A DNA stretch of 64,000 nucleotides, taken from the NCBI RefSeq assembly GCF_040412425.1, contig NC_089756.1:4930498-4994497 (forward strand). Reading direction: 5' to 3'. This document shows, piece after piece, positions 22,585-34,631 of the stretch (its first letter is position 1; every line of letters starts with the position of its first letter). Origin of the DNA: Macrobrachium rosenbergii. Its lineage: Eukaryota > Arthropoda > Malacostraca > Decapoda > Palaemonidae. The translations under genes and the position numbers were made by a program. The notes under the pieces are model-generated. The model ran no database searches. It worked only from the letters and a program-made list of their open reading frames with translations, and was not told the DNA's origin.

Positions 22585-23660
22585 TTAAAAACCTAAGGAT
22601 ATACCGTAATCTACACCAAAAATTAATCCTCTTATATTCTGGTTTTTTTGTTTTATGTAGCCAAGACTACCTTTTTGCCTGATACTCAGCCCCGCTGTTT
22701 CTAAATTAACAGTAGGAACATTCCCTTAAGGGATTTCCACTTAATCTAGTTAGGCTATTGCCTGTTCTAGGTTTATGTCACCTGTAAGCCTGTAAGAGTA
22801 TAGGCTTCATAAGACCTTACTAATGTTATTGACCCTAGAATACTGTTTATATGCACTACTGGGCTCATTGTTCTTTCATAGCCGAGTATAGGGTATTAGC
22901 TAATCTAGACTTTTATAGATCACACTTAAATATACAGGCTATATAAACTTAGCAACTTGCTAATAAGTAAACACAGTTAGACTACTATTTTTGTCTAGCT
23001 CAGGCTGACAACTTCCCGTGTTTGTATCCAATCCTAGGTTATTTGGTCTACTATATAATAGTAACCCAATAATGAGCACTCTTATAGCCAGGTTATCACT
23101 TACTCTAATCTAGGATACTGCCTAATCTGGACTAATTATTTCACAAGGGTATGGCTACATAAAACACAATTCCCTTAGTATGTAGCCTTAAGGCTAGGCT
23201 ACCATCTCATCTGGCACAGGTTACTATTTTCATCTAGTTCTAGATTACCGTCTAGGAAAGTGATTGTCCAATAATGGGATGTTTTGTAAAAGTTTAACAC
23301 TAAACTAATATAGCTACTGCCTAGTCCTGGATTATTTTAGATCATACACAAGTATAGAGGCTATATAGAGGGAAAATTTTAGTTTCCTGTTTATTGAATT
23401 CTAGGATCCTTGGTGTTAACTAGGCTGTTGCCTAGGTCCATAAAAGAACATGTCATAAAAGGTTCTTACTTCCCTTAAATTGTGTTGCTGCCTAATCCAG
23501 GTTATTTAAATCACTTTTAGGATATGTAATCCTAGGATATAAGCTACAGACAACATCTCCTATTTTTACATTATTCACACTGAATTTGTTAGGCTAACGT
23601 CTCATGTAGGCTACCGCCTAAGCTATTGTGGACACCATTATCTGAAAGGATTATCTAAAT
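22585..23660. repeat. Eroded tandem repeat, period about 200-230 bp
   Basis: Variants of CTAATCTGGACTATTTT and TAGGCTACTGCCTA recur near 22750, 22885, 23115, 23310 and 23490, often followed by an AGTATAGAGGCTATATA-like tract. No coding frame. Looks like an old satellite or repeat array. Confidence 0.45.
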
Positions 23661-23963
23661 TAATAATAAATTGTGGAACATTTCTTTAGTTACACATTTT
23701 AAATTGAATGATCAAAAACTCAGATAACAAAGTCTGGTTTCCAGGATTCTGTACACAAAAAACATTTGTTCCACGGTTAAAACTAACAATTTTTAAACTG
23801 GAGCTTAAAATAATCACTTAACTTTCACGTTTGGATGTTTCCATAATTCTTAATGGTTTCCACTCTCCTGAAAACAGTAAGGAGCACTGAAGCGTCATGC
23901 GTGTAACTTGCGCTAGCGGAGGGTAATGGAGCTGGTCTTTTGCCTGCCTTGGTCGTAAACAAG

Positions 23964-24039
23964 ATGGCAGACGCACATGCGCAACAGTCGCTTCTTGCAT
24001 TTTTTGACGTAGGAAAAACTGGGTTCAGCTTCGCTGAAG
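23964..24039 (+). CDS. Candidate first coding exon of an unknown gene
   Basis: An ATG in the context ACAAGATGG opens 25 codons (MADAHAQQSLLAFFDVGKTG and on) and runs into GAAG|GTAAGG, a good splice donor. The surroundings are CpG-richer than the flanks, and the sequence CACATGCGCAAC at 23972-23983 resembles an NRF1-type promoter site. No following exon was recognised and no family is identified, so this may be chance or the promoter end of a gene with exons elsewhere. Confidence 0.25.
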
Positions 24040-24239
24040 GTAAGGGAAAATGCCCTCTTATCTTTGAGTCCATTATACTCTATCACGTGTCATAGTGTTT
24101 TCATTACGACACAATACCCGGCTACAAGACCAGGCTAGAAAAATATTTCTTTGATACTAGTCTAGTCACCATGGAGCGCTGGCATACCATGGGGGTTAAC
24201 TCCTTGAGGACGAAACAGCGATTACGCTGTAAAAAATAC

Positions 24240-24912
24240 ACAATTTGAGGGCTTTTCCACAAACCGAACCAGTGAAAGCTAATACATTAGCAACAGTATC
24301 TGCTTTCAACGTTAAGAAGACCATAAGGTCTTTGTGTAGAAAGAAAATCAGCTTGGCTGATAAAGATTTTGATCTACCTGTAGAGAAACAATCGCATATA
24401 GAATTATCAATAGGGACTGACAATGTGTACGACATTTTACATCCGGGGTTTAGGAAATTTGAAAATTTAATATTGCTACCAACCATATTTGGTTACATAG
24501 TAAGCAGAACCCGTAGTTGTCCTCTCACCAAGGAGACTCGTGTTTCCATTTTAAAACTAGCAGTGGAAACCGACAACATAATTACAACTGAAGGGGCTAC
24601 TCATTCAAAGGATCCAAGGGAAGATCTTGAAACTTTATGGAGTTCAGATCATTTCGGCATTGACTGCAGTGAGATAAAGGAACAGGAATGGAGAACTTTG
24701 AGAGTACCGTAACCTATTCTGAAATTGACAAACTATATGTTGTGGCATTGCCTTGGAAAGGCAATAAGAGGAGATTAACTTCCAACTTTGGGTTGACTCT
24801 GAGCAGATTAAAGCAACAGTGTGTCAAGTTTCAGAAGGACACTCAGTATCTAGAATACTACCAGAAAATCACTCTCACTCCTTTCCTAGGCTGTATGACA
24901 TCAAAAAGGTGA
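24240..24912 (+). pseudogene. BEL/Pao retrotransposon pol fragment
   Basis: The first frame (24245-24712) resembles the peptidase region of BEL/Pao elements: IELSIGTDNVYDILHPGFRK then LILLPTIFGYIVS. It continues with ETLWSSDHFGI, and after a frame change near 24700 with YVVALPWKGNKRRLTSNFG, the usual start of the Pao RT (V-x-LPW). The RT catalytic core is absent. A short, dead fragment. Confidence 0.65.
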
Positions 24913-24939
24913 GTACATCATTAACTTTCTTTGGAAATA

Positions 24940-25214
24940 TAGGCAGTCCCTGGTTATTGGCGATCAGGCTTTTTGTTGCTTGTCTAGCTATGAAAATTGG
25001 CAATTTTCGGCGCCGATATGTGCCAGTTTCTGCTTATCGGCACCGATAATCACGTATTGGTGCCGATACATACCTAACAGAGGCTCCAATAACCGAAAAT
25101 TGGTGATTTTCAGCACTTATCAGCGCCGAAAATTGCAGTTTTTGTTATCTGCGATATTCTCTGATCGCCATGCTGTCAGAACGGAACCCCCTGCCAATAA
25201 CCAGGGACTGCCTG
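24940..25214. mobile_element. MITE with TA target, about 275 bp
   Basis: Left end TAGGCAGTCCCTGGTTATTG; the right end inverted is CAGGCAGTCCCTGGTTATTG; TA on both flanks (24938-24939, 25215-25216). No coding capacity. The TIR style is that of pogo/Tigger-like elements. Confidence 0.8.
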
Positions 25215-26167
25215 TACAGTATTTTTTCTGAAGAAGTCCTCAAGTGTACAGAGTGGGTATGATAGACAGTGTTCCAGAACTGGTGAAGGTGCAATAATAC
25301 CACAGCCACACCCAACATAGTTAGGTAAGCCACCTTCGAACCACAAGAATAATAAATATTGGTTTGTGTATTGTGCCTTGTGCTTTACATATTGCCAAAC
25401 CCCATAGGTATCCTGAATAAAGAAAATGGTCCAGAAATTTAATCTGGGTGGTTGGGAGTTATTTATTAGGAGCTAAGCCATTTTGTCACATGTCAATTTC
25501 ATTTGTAAGTTCCTTTGAGGATGAACAGTGGCTATGCTGTCAAAAAACAGCTTTTGAGATATGAAAAATGTATTTTTGTTAGCCACTGTGAGTCCTCAAA
25601 CCCACCCACTTTCCCCTGACGAAAAGGAATGGGACTGGGGTGAACATTTATCTTGGCCAGACCTGGTGTGTAATTAAGATGCTGGTGACTTGTTGCCACA
25701 GCTGTGCGAGTATGACAAAAGACTGGGTATGATGTAGAGACAACTGTAGGAAATCGTTCTAGGACAGGAGGAGGAGCCCTCCTGTCGTGAGTCCTTTATA
25801 TGTATTCCATCACTGTGCCAACGAGCACTATACTGGCCAAGACCAACTATAAGAGAATTCTTTGTAATTGGTTGGCCTGTCTTATGGAGTCTTGGGAGAC
25901 AGTAAGGGTGTAAGTCCTTTGAGGACTCACAGCAGCTACCAAAAATAAGTTTTTCTTACGTCAAAACCTTTTTTTAGGCCACCTGTTTATAGCTTATTGT
26001 GAACATGTATGTTTAAACATAATGGATTTTCTGACATATGTAAATCATAATTCAGTAACTCAAAAGCTTAAGCTCATGTTTTGCCATGCAAATAGAATCT
26101 CTTAGTATTCTAAATAAGTTTATTCAGTTCCGTAAGTATACAACCTCTGTATTATCGAGAAAAATAA
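25215..26167. other. Intronic or intergenic DNA with DIRS-like inverted ends
   Basis: Holds no visible exon. Between 25505 and 25975 two segments containing AGTCCTTTGAGGACTCAC and its inverse flank a central part, and the motif GTTAGCCACTGTGAGTCCTC recurs inverted as GACTCACAGCAGCTACC. This resembles the ICR plus right ITR end of a further DIRS-like family. Confidence 0.35.
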
Positions 26168-26360
26168 TTTTTTATATAAGTAACTTACCAAGTAATTACA
26201 TAGCTGTAGTTTCCTCTTGCACGGCAGCTTAAATTAAAAATTCATGGATAACGCTTCAAAGTTTAGTGCAGGTGACTGGTCCCGCCCACTAACGGGAATA
26301 CCAGAAACTACTTAGCAGACAACCTCATTCTGTTTCTGCTGGCACTCGAGTAAACACAGT
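26168..26360 (+). repeat. Left ITR of outer DIRS-B
   Basis: Starts near TTTTTTATATAAGTAACTTA and is the inverse of about 47350-47515. Confidence 0.8.
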
Positions 26361-27189
26361 GTCGGTTGCAGCTTTGTTCTTAAATTTGCCAGTCAGAGAC
26401 CAGATTTTGGTGATGTATTATCGTTGATCTCGGGTAGCCTCCAAGCCTACAGCTCTCAGGCTCAGTATTTTATTGTTTTGTTTTAAGATCTAGTTCAAGT
26501 TTATAATTTTTTGCTACAGTAATGAATTTGCAGTCAAACTGAGTAAATACCAGTAGCGTAATTTACCGATTAAATGTAAACAGTGCGTTCGCTACTACCT
26601 TTACCGATTAGTGTAATAAAACGAAAGTATTGTGTTCGCTACCGAATCAATATTTTCAGTATTGAAATGCATATCTACAAGTCTCAATTAATGTGTGATA
26701 GGAATTGAGATATGTCTGTATAATGGTACCCTGGGTACATCAACTATTGTTGGTAAAGGTTAACTTTCCTTTCCCAAGTAGAGTAATAAACGTTAATATT
26801 GTGTTCACTACCGGACCGATATTTTCGGTAATGGAATGCATATATGCAAGTTCCAGATAATGTGTGATAGGAATTGAGATATGTCTGTATGATGGTACTC
26901 CTTGTACTTCTACTATGGTTGGTAAAGGTTAATTTCCTTTTCCAAGTAGCATTATAGACGTAAATATTGTGTCCGCCTCCGGACCGGTATTTTCAGTAAT
27001 GAAGTGCATATCTGCAAGTCTCAAATAACATTTGATAGGAATTGAAACATGCCTGTTTAATGGTACAGGACTCTGTGTACTTCAAACTGTTGTTGGTAAA
27101 GGATTAATTGAACAACATCTTACATTTTTCTTTGCAGTGAATGGAAAATGTAGGGCAGTACATAATAAACAGAGAATTGTTTTTTAATT

Positions 27190-27960
27190 TTAGTTGCCTT
27201 TTTGAGGAGAGTAGTTGTGCTCGACAGACAGGAGCCGTGCTCTGAGCAACCAAACGTTCATCAGCTCTTGTGCTATTAGCTCCTGAGCTACTAGCTCTCC
27301 TGGCACCCAGCTAGCTTGGTACCACCTACAGCCTGGCAACAGCTGAGAGCTCCCAGCTCCCAGTGCCAGCTTCCATTTGTCTGGTGCCAACTCCCTCCCC
27401 ACAGCAATTTTCTCTCCTACTACTGGCCCTTTTTATTTTTCTCCACTTGCTCCTGTGCCTCTGCCAGTCTTGTGAATGTGAAGTGTCGTGCAGTGGAGGA
27501 GGTGATTATCTGGCCCGCCGGTTCTCCTAGACCTAAGTCACTGTCATATTCCCTAAACCTGGGAGGAGTCATACTGAAAGTCCAATGGAAGCTGGTGGGA
27601 AGTTCCCTGGGTAGTTGCCCCCTCAGTTGAGCCTGTTGCCAGTCACAGGTGTCAACAGATAGCCACTGGAAAGGTGTCTTACTAGATGTGTAGTGAAGAG
27701 GGTGGCTATCTGACTCCTTCAGATCTCCTAAACCCAGTCCCTGTCAGACTCCCCTAAACCTGGGAGGAGGCATACTGTCGTTCCTTGGGAGTCCAAAGGG
27801 ATTTTGCCCTGGGTAGTTGCCCCACAATTGAGCCTGTTGTCTGCAGGTATCGAGGGACAGTCATTGGAAAGGCATCCGCAGGTATGTGCACTCGCTGTCC
27901 CTAGTGATACTCCAGTGGTGAATCTCAGCCGTTGAAGAGGCACTGCCAGATGATTTTGCA
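27190..27960 (+). pseudogene. Outer DIRS-B gag-like remnant
   Basis: Repeats of AGCTCCCAGCTCCCAGTGCC-type sequence encode Pro/Ser-rich protein, followed by two similar segments (from about 27490 and 27700) with CTAAACCTGGGAGGAG. The same segment appears once in the inner copy at about 31040-31100. Frames are short and broken; assignment is by this homology only. Confidence 0.5.
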
Positions 27961-29283
27961 CTTTGCATCTCTCCTGTAAATGTCTCAGGGTAAAGGAGTG
28001 TAGTCCACAGTCTTCCTGTAACTTCCGGGACAGTCTTGAGCTTTTATCCCTTGAACTTCAAGTTGTGGAACGCCGGTATTTGGCATTAAATGAACCAGCA
28101 ATGTCCGAGTGTTCATCTTTGTGTAAGTATAGCTCCCAAGTGCCCCCTAGCTCCTGATAGTGCCAGATAGCGCCCAATGGTGCCTGAGTGCACAATAGCA
28201 CCTATTAACGCCTGAGCGCCCAATAACACATATAGAGCTCCCAGCACCAGCTCTCATGCATCTGGCACCAGTCTCTCTTTAGCTCAGCACCTGTCTCTTC
28301 TAAGAATACACTGTTGTTCTTTTGTGAGTGCAATTTCCAAGTGAACGCTTAGCTCTGGTCTTCAAGTGGCCGACACTAGTCTCTGATCACCGGGTGTCTG
28401 TTCCACCTTCGCCTAGAAGTTCCAGATGAGCCGAGTTGCTCCCCTTGTGATGTCAGTTAGTGTCTCAGAGCACTGTCCTTTGCGGACAAGGACTTTTGTG
28501 TACGAATTTATGAGCTTGTTGAAGAAAGCTATCACCTCTACAGGGAGTTAGGAGTCTGACTTTGGTTTTAAGGGAGCAAGACAAGTGTTTTTTGTCTTTT
28601 CCTCCCTCTGCAGCAGAAGTCGTCACTCCTGGTTTTGTTCGAGACCATTGTTATCCCATGGCCAGGCTTTTGTGTATCTTATGGACTTTCCAAATTCCTA
28701 TAAGCATGTCAGATTGGTTTTTAGCCAAGTACAGTTCTGCAGATGTCAGTCTGTACGAGGTGTCATCAAGCCCAAGCAAGGCGTTATGGCATTAAGAAGT
28801 TGATCCCACCCTGATGGCCATGTGTCTGTGGCTGTCAAGTATCTGTAGGTCAGCAACTAGTCCACTTAGTTGTCTACGAGTCTGCACGAGGTTCTATAAG
28901 TTTGTTCGCTTGCAGAGACCAACCGAACAGTCATGTTGTCCATTCTCCAGGGTGATTGAGTGGAGTTCCTGGATATGTAGGATACTTCATTTCATGCCCA
29001 CATACATACTCCGAAATATATCTCAGACCTGTCCTACGAGACAGGGTCTTCTAGTGCGGGAATTTAGACTCCAACATGTACGGCGTAAGACTTCTCTTGA
29101 GTCCTTGCTCCACTGACTTTTGTCTTCTTTACCGACCATGGACTTCAGCCTGTCCCACAAGACCAGTAGGGACGAGGAATCATAACCGAACTCTGCTGTT
29201 TTTTCCCAAAGACCTGGTTTTCAGTTAGACCTATGGTGGTACCTGTCTGATTTACTGTAGACTTTTGTAAGAAGTCCCTCATC

Positions 29284-29992
29284 ATGAGACTAGTCTTAGA
29301 CTGCTTCTCACTCCTTTTTCTAGTAGAGGGAGCCTGCTCCGGGAACCGGAAAATTTCTGAGACGTGTCCCTGGGGAATGAACCTTCACATATATGCCAGA
29401 GAGCTGAAAGCCATTCGCTTAAGGCTTCAGCTCGCTCTTAGACTGCGGTATTTGCTTAGACAAGACCACAGTCATTACTTTTTTACGTTAGCACTCGCCA
29501 CCAGAAGACAAGAGGGTTTTTCTGCAGACAATAAATCAAGTTTTTTCTAGTCCAACTGGAATTTCTGGCGGATGAACTGAGTCGTCAGAAACTCACTCTC
29601 ACTCCTGAGTAGACCTTAATCCCCTGAATTGTCGGGTTATATGCATCTATGGGGCAGGCGGACATTGACTGTCTGCCACCTTAAAGGAATCTTCTAGTAT
29701 GAGCAACAGAGATTGTTCTAACCTGAACCTCTAAGCTCTTCCATCATTTGGCATGGTCTAGGAAGCGCTGAACTTTTTCAGGCTTGTCAGAACGTTACGA
29801 TGTTCGTCGTAGCCCTGTTCTGAACCATAATTTATGGTTCCTGAATTGCTACGGTTGATTGGTGGACTCTCCAAGAATCCTTCCACTATTTGTTTCTTCT
29901 CAAACAACCTCACTTCAAGAGACACCAACAAGGGTGGTACTCTCTTACTTGGACAGGCTTTGGGCTGTCCAGGTGCTTGTCAGAAAGGAGCG
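29284..29992 (+). pseudogene. Outer DIRS-B RNase H end and YR linker, cut by insertion
   Basis: Near 29567 one frame reads EFLADELSRQKLTLTPE, the last RNase H motif (A-D-x-L-S-R), which the inner copy has as VLADELNCH. Near 29940 another frame reads SYLDRLWAVQVLVRKER, the linker in front of the recombinase. The inner DIRS-B begins directly after it at about 29993. Confidence 0.55.
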
Positions 29993-30764
29993 ATTTATAT
30001 ATGTAACTTACCCAGTAATTACATGCTTGAATTTCAAAATTCTTGGTAACACTTCTTCTGCTTGAGTAGGTGACTAGACCCCACCCACTTTCTGTGAAAG
30101 AAGAGGAACAACTTAGCAGGGAGCTTCAATTTGTTTCTGCAGTCCTATGGCTACACACGGTTGTAGGAGAGCAGCTTGGTTTTCTGATTCTACAGTACTT
30201 GTTATCTTCCCGTTTTGGTGAATTATTTTGCTTATGGTTGCCTTTGGCAAGGTCAGTATTTAGGATTGATCATTTATTGTATGATTGTGAACTTAGATTT
30301 GACTTTTCTAGACTTAGACTGATCGGGAGTGAGACTTTGAGTGTACTGGCTTTTTCTCTAACGAGAATTGTTGATTGTTAGACGTTTGTGTTGATCGGTT
30401 GTTCTCTAGTGAGAATCACTGACCGCGTGGGTTGTTGGACTTGTTTTTTCTCTCTGAGAATTTCCTTTTGTGACTTGTACTTTATCTTTGACAATGTCTG
30501 ACACTAGCTCGACTATTTTTCGGTATTGCAGCAAAGGCTGCAATACCAGGTTAACGAAGGTGTCGTACAATTCTCACTATTTGCACTTCTTGCAGAGGAC
30601 AGGTATGCACCATTAATCTCACGTGTAGTGAATGCATAGATTGGGATGAAAAGACATAGAAGACTTTAGCTTCTCACCTTGCAAAATGAGAAAGAGATAG
30701 GAAGAAAAAAGCAGCTTCTAGAGCCGAGAGTAAATCCTTAGTTAGTCAGGATACTACTCCTAAG

Positions 30765-32240
30765 TTGGTACATGTTGATTTACCTATTGTTTCTTCACCT
30801 GTATCAAATGTATCTCTTGTGTCCAGTCCTCCGGTACCACCCTCTCCTGCCTTCTGCTTTTCGGAACCCGATCGTATCGCCAGTCTCGCGACCAGGATCA
30901 ACCAGAAGTTTGGTCTTATGGTGAACACAGTGGCCCAGTTAGGGGAATCAGTGTGTTTCCTTTTGAAAAAGATAAATGAAAAAAATGCCAGTGAAGTGAT
31001 AGTGGAGGAGGTGGCTACCTGTCCTGCTGATTGTCTTAGGCAAAGGTCACTGCCAGACTCCCCTAATCCTGGGAGGAGGTATACTGGAGGTCCAATCGAG
31101 GTTGGTGGGGTCTGTTCACACGTAGTTGCCCCCTCGGTTGAGCCTGTTGCATCCTAGGCTGTGACAGAGAGCCATTGGAAAGGCATCTCAGATGTTCATC
31201 AGCTCTCCTTGAGCCCCGGAACACCCAATCCGGACAAGAGGTGCCAGTGGTGTTTCTCTAAGGAGTCTCGTGAGTTAAAGAGGCATTCGTCATATTAGGA
31301 CCAGTCGTCTCTACTCCCTAGCAAAAGGTCTAGAGAACCTTCCCAGAACCCCAGACCATCTTGCGGCTATTGGGACAGTCCGGAGCGCTTTTCCTCGGAT
31401 CATCATCCTTCTGGCTGCCAGTTTTTGGCTCCCAAGTGTTCTGCATCTCACAGGCACTCTTTATCGACTTCCAAGCGTCTGTCTTCCAAGGAGCATCCGC
31501 TTTTTTCTGCAGAGTGCCCAGTAGCGCCTGAACTTCCAGTGACTCCCGAGCTCCCAGTATGTAGTGCCCACCCGGTGCCAGTCCCAATTGTTCAACACAT
31601 TTCTCCAAGCGCCTAGTGTCAGTTCCAGTTTGGACTCCTTCTAGCCCTACCTCTAGGACTAGTCATCTCGTGGAGGAGGAGTTATATCCTTCCTTGGCGC
31701 CCATTCAACGTCAGTTGAATAGTATTTTGGATCTCCCTAAGAAACCTCTGTCATCAGCAAAGACTCCCTCGGACCCTTCAGTATCGCAGATGTCCTTGGA
31801 AGAGGAGGATTTAGGTCAGCAGTCAACCGCCTCAGCCTATGCTGACCTTTTAAGATATTTACTGCTGTCCTTCCCAGAATTCTTTTCTCCAGCAACTCCT
31901 GCTGCTCTGCATTCAACGTTCATGATGAGCAACCCCGTCAATTCCTCCAGACTCCCTAAATTGGTCCTCTCTTCATCTTCGAGGAAAGCTTTAGACGATA
32001 TTGATGTTTGACTTTCAGAGAAGAGGGATCAAGGGAAGGCCACGTTTTGTATTCTGCCTTCTTGTCTTTCACAAATGAGATACCAGTCTTACGTCACTGG
32101 GAAGCTCCCTCCTTGGGAGTGGCTGCCTCCTCCCAGGGGGGACTTCTCAGCGCTTATAGACTTGGCTTGCAGGTCAGCCTTCGCCTTGGCGAAAGTTATG
32201 TTTTCTTGCACCGAGTTGGATCATCTTTTTAAAAACCTTT
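30765..32240 (+). pseudogene. Inner DIRS-B gag-like region
   Basis: Pieces include PPVPPSPAFCFSEPD, a Lys-rich helix (VCFLLKKINEKNASE), a Pro-rich repeat (VAPELPVTPELPV) and a hydrophobic block (YADLLRYLLLSFPEFFSP). No known gag motif; the identity follows from position between the left ITR and RT. At least two frame changes. Upstream, near 30480-30600, a Cys-containing reading (YCSKGCNTR) may be part of an N-terminal exon, but this is weak. Confidence 0.5.
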
Positions 32241-32768
32241 TTTAAGGTTTTTGAAGTACTAAGCTGCCTTGATTGGCCCATGGGAGCCTTAGCAAAGAAG
32301 TTTCAAGATTCCTCCACCTTGTCTGAAGACTGCACATCAGATTGGTTAGAGTTATCTTCTGTGCGGATAAGGAATTTGCCTCGCTTTTTGCCATGGGGAT
32401 TCTGAAGAAGAGGGAGCTCTGGTGCTCGTTCACCTCTAAGAGTGTTACGGCATGCAGAGGTCAGCGCTCCCCTTCTCTTATCTCGACTGTCACCACCTAT
32501 TCCCGCAATCTGTAGTTAACAAGGTTACTTCGGAATTACAGAAGAAATCAGTGCAGGACCTTCTGGCACAACCCATGAGAGGCCCAGGCAAATGGACCTC
32601 CTTCAGTGCCAGATCAGCTTCACCTCTCCAGAGACAGCCCTTTCAAGGAGGTAGACAGAGATCACTTTCGAGACCTCGGGCTACTGTCCGCTTCACATCC
32701 TGAGCAATCAAAAAAGTCTTCTTCAATACCTGCATCTCGGTAGTGAGGAGACAGTCCTCTATGCACCT

Positions 32769-33780
32769 GTGGGTGCCAGACTCCTTCTCTTTTGGGGGAG
32801 ATGGAGTGCAACAGGGGCAGAACCTTGGATAGTGGAAGTCCTGAAGGAGTGGTATTCAATTCCCTTCAGAGAGAGGCCACAATTAGTCAACACACTGGTC
32901 GCATTGGCAGCTCACTCTGCAGGATCAGAGAGGGTTTCGGCCCTCTCAGAGGAGGTTACATCGCTTCCCAGAAAAGGGCCTATAGAAGTAGTTGAGGATG
33001 TCAGGTCAGTGGGTTTCTACAACCAGTTGTTTGTAGTTCCCAAATCTACAGGGGGATGGAGACCAGTCCTTGACGTAAGTCTGCTGAATCTCTTCGTCGA
33101 AAAGACAAGATTCAAAATGGAAACGGACCACACTGTTCTTTCGTCCTTTTGTCAGGGGGATTGGATGATCCCCCTAGACATGCAAGACACGCTTTCACAT
33201 CCCCATTCATCCAACATCAAGAAAGTACCTAAGGTTCATTTTCAAGAATGAAGTGTTTCAGTTCCGAGCCCTGTGTTTCGGCCCTTCAAACAGCCCCACA
33301 AGTCTTCACCCGAGTTCTCGCCCCTCTGACAAAGTGGCTACATCTAATGGGAATCAACATCCTTCTCTGTCTGGGCGATTAGCTACTTCGTTCACCCACA
33401 AAATAACAATGCATGGAGAACCTTCAGAGGACCCTTCTTTTAACTCAAGACCTAGGCTTGCTGATAAACCTACAGAAATTCCAGCTGACTCCTTTTCAGA
33501 GGATTCTTTATTTGGGGATTCAGATAGACTCTCAGAGTTTTCGGGCTTTTCCGTCTACCAGGAGAGTAGAGACTTGTGTGAAAACAGTCAACCATTTCAT
33601 TTCCATCCAGACCTGTTCAGCCAAAGATTGGATGAGTCAGCTTGGCATTCTGTCATCGATAACAGTTCATCAGGGTAGGGAGACTACACATGAGAGTCTT
33701 ACAATTCTTTCTGAAGGTCAGTTGGGACCGAAAAGTTAACCCGGACATGTACATATTTCCTGTAGCGGAAGAAATCAAAG
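32769..33780 (+). pseudogene. Inner DIRS-B reverse transcriptase
   Basis: The first frame reads GFYNQLFVVPKSTGGWRPVL (RT fingers) and DWMIPLDMQDTLSHPH, a damaged motif A (usual form S-x-D-L-x-D-A-Y). Then comes FQFRALCFGPSNSPTSLHP, motif B with a frame change inside it. The active-site box should lie near 33370 and is only seen as a fragment. Further on QRILYLGIQIDSQS marks the RT connection. Dead copy. Confidence 0.7.
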
Positions 33781-33839
33781 ATGATCTGCGGTGGTGACAG
33801 TCTCTGCAGACAGGTATTCAGAAGGGAAGTCTCTTCTCC

Positions 33840-34620
33840 CCTTGAACACAGACATAGACTTCTTCTCTGATGCCTCGGACATGGGTTTGGACCCCATCTA
33901 AGAGACAAAGAAATTTCAGGCTCTTGATCTCTAGAGGAGAGACTTCTTCACATCAACAACAAGGAATTTAGAGCTATTCATTTGGGACTTTTACACTTCA
34001 AGGGAGAAGTCCGCGACAAGGTTGTGACAGTACACTCGGACAATACCACAGCCTCAGCATACATCAGTCAACAGGGGGAAACTCACTCTTTCTCCCTCTT
34101 CGAGACAGTGAGGTCACTCCTACTTTGGGCAGACCAGAACAGGACGAAGTTGATCAAGCGCTTCATCCAAGGCAAGGTGAATGTCTTGGCAGATGAGTTG
34201 AACTGCCACTGACAAATTCTCCCGACGGAATGGACCCTGGACCTTCGGGTCTGTGACGACCTGTGGAAACTTTGGGGGAGGCCATTCCTGGATCTCTTTG
34301 TGACGTCCAGGAACCATTGTCTTCCTCTATATTGCTCCCCATTTCCAGACCCTCTAGCATGGGCAACAGATCCCTTTCTTCAGAACTGGTCCAACCTGAT
34401 CTCTGCGCCTTCCCTCCAGTATGATAAGGGAGGTACTGAACAAGCTTCAATCTCACTCAAATGTCAGAATGACCTGGATAGCTCCCTTTTGGCTACAGGA
34501 GGAGTGGTTTGCAGACCTTCTGGGTCTACTTGTAGACTTCCTGAGACTCCTTTCTATGATACCAGGTCTCTCAGACACCCCCATTTCAGGAGATTCCATC
34601 AAAACTTATCCACTCTGGCC
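33840..34620 (+). pseudogene. Inner DIRS-B RNase H and methyltransferase-like domain
   Basis: RNase H shows FSDASDMG (first Asp), NNKEFRAIHLGLLHF (Glu), VTVHSDNTTASAYISQQGG-like (second Asp; the copy has QQGE) and FIQGKVNVLADELN (third Asp). The tail has FLDLFVTSRNHCLPLYCSP, then in another frame a segment ending WIAPFWLQEEWFADLL, matching the post-RNase H domain of DIRS elements. Stops at 34210 and frame changes break it. Confidence 0.7.
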
Positions 34621-34631
34621 CTGACAGGGTT

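Noticed and set aside
23964..24039. First exon of the GCP5-like gene
   Set aside because: The roughly 600 residues expected between a GCP5 start and exon A are not found between here and 47609, so linking them would be a guess.
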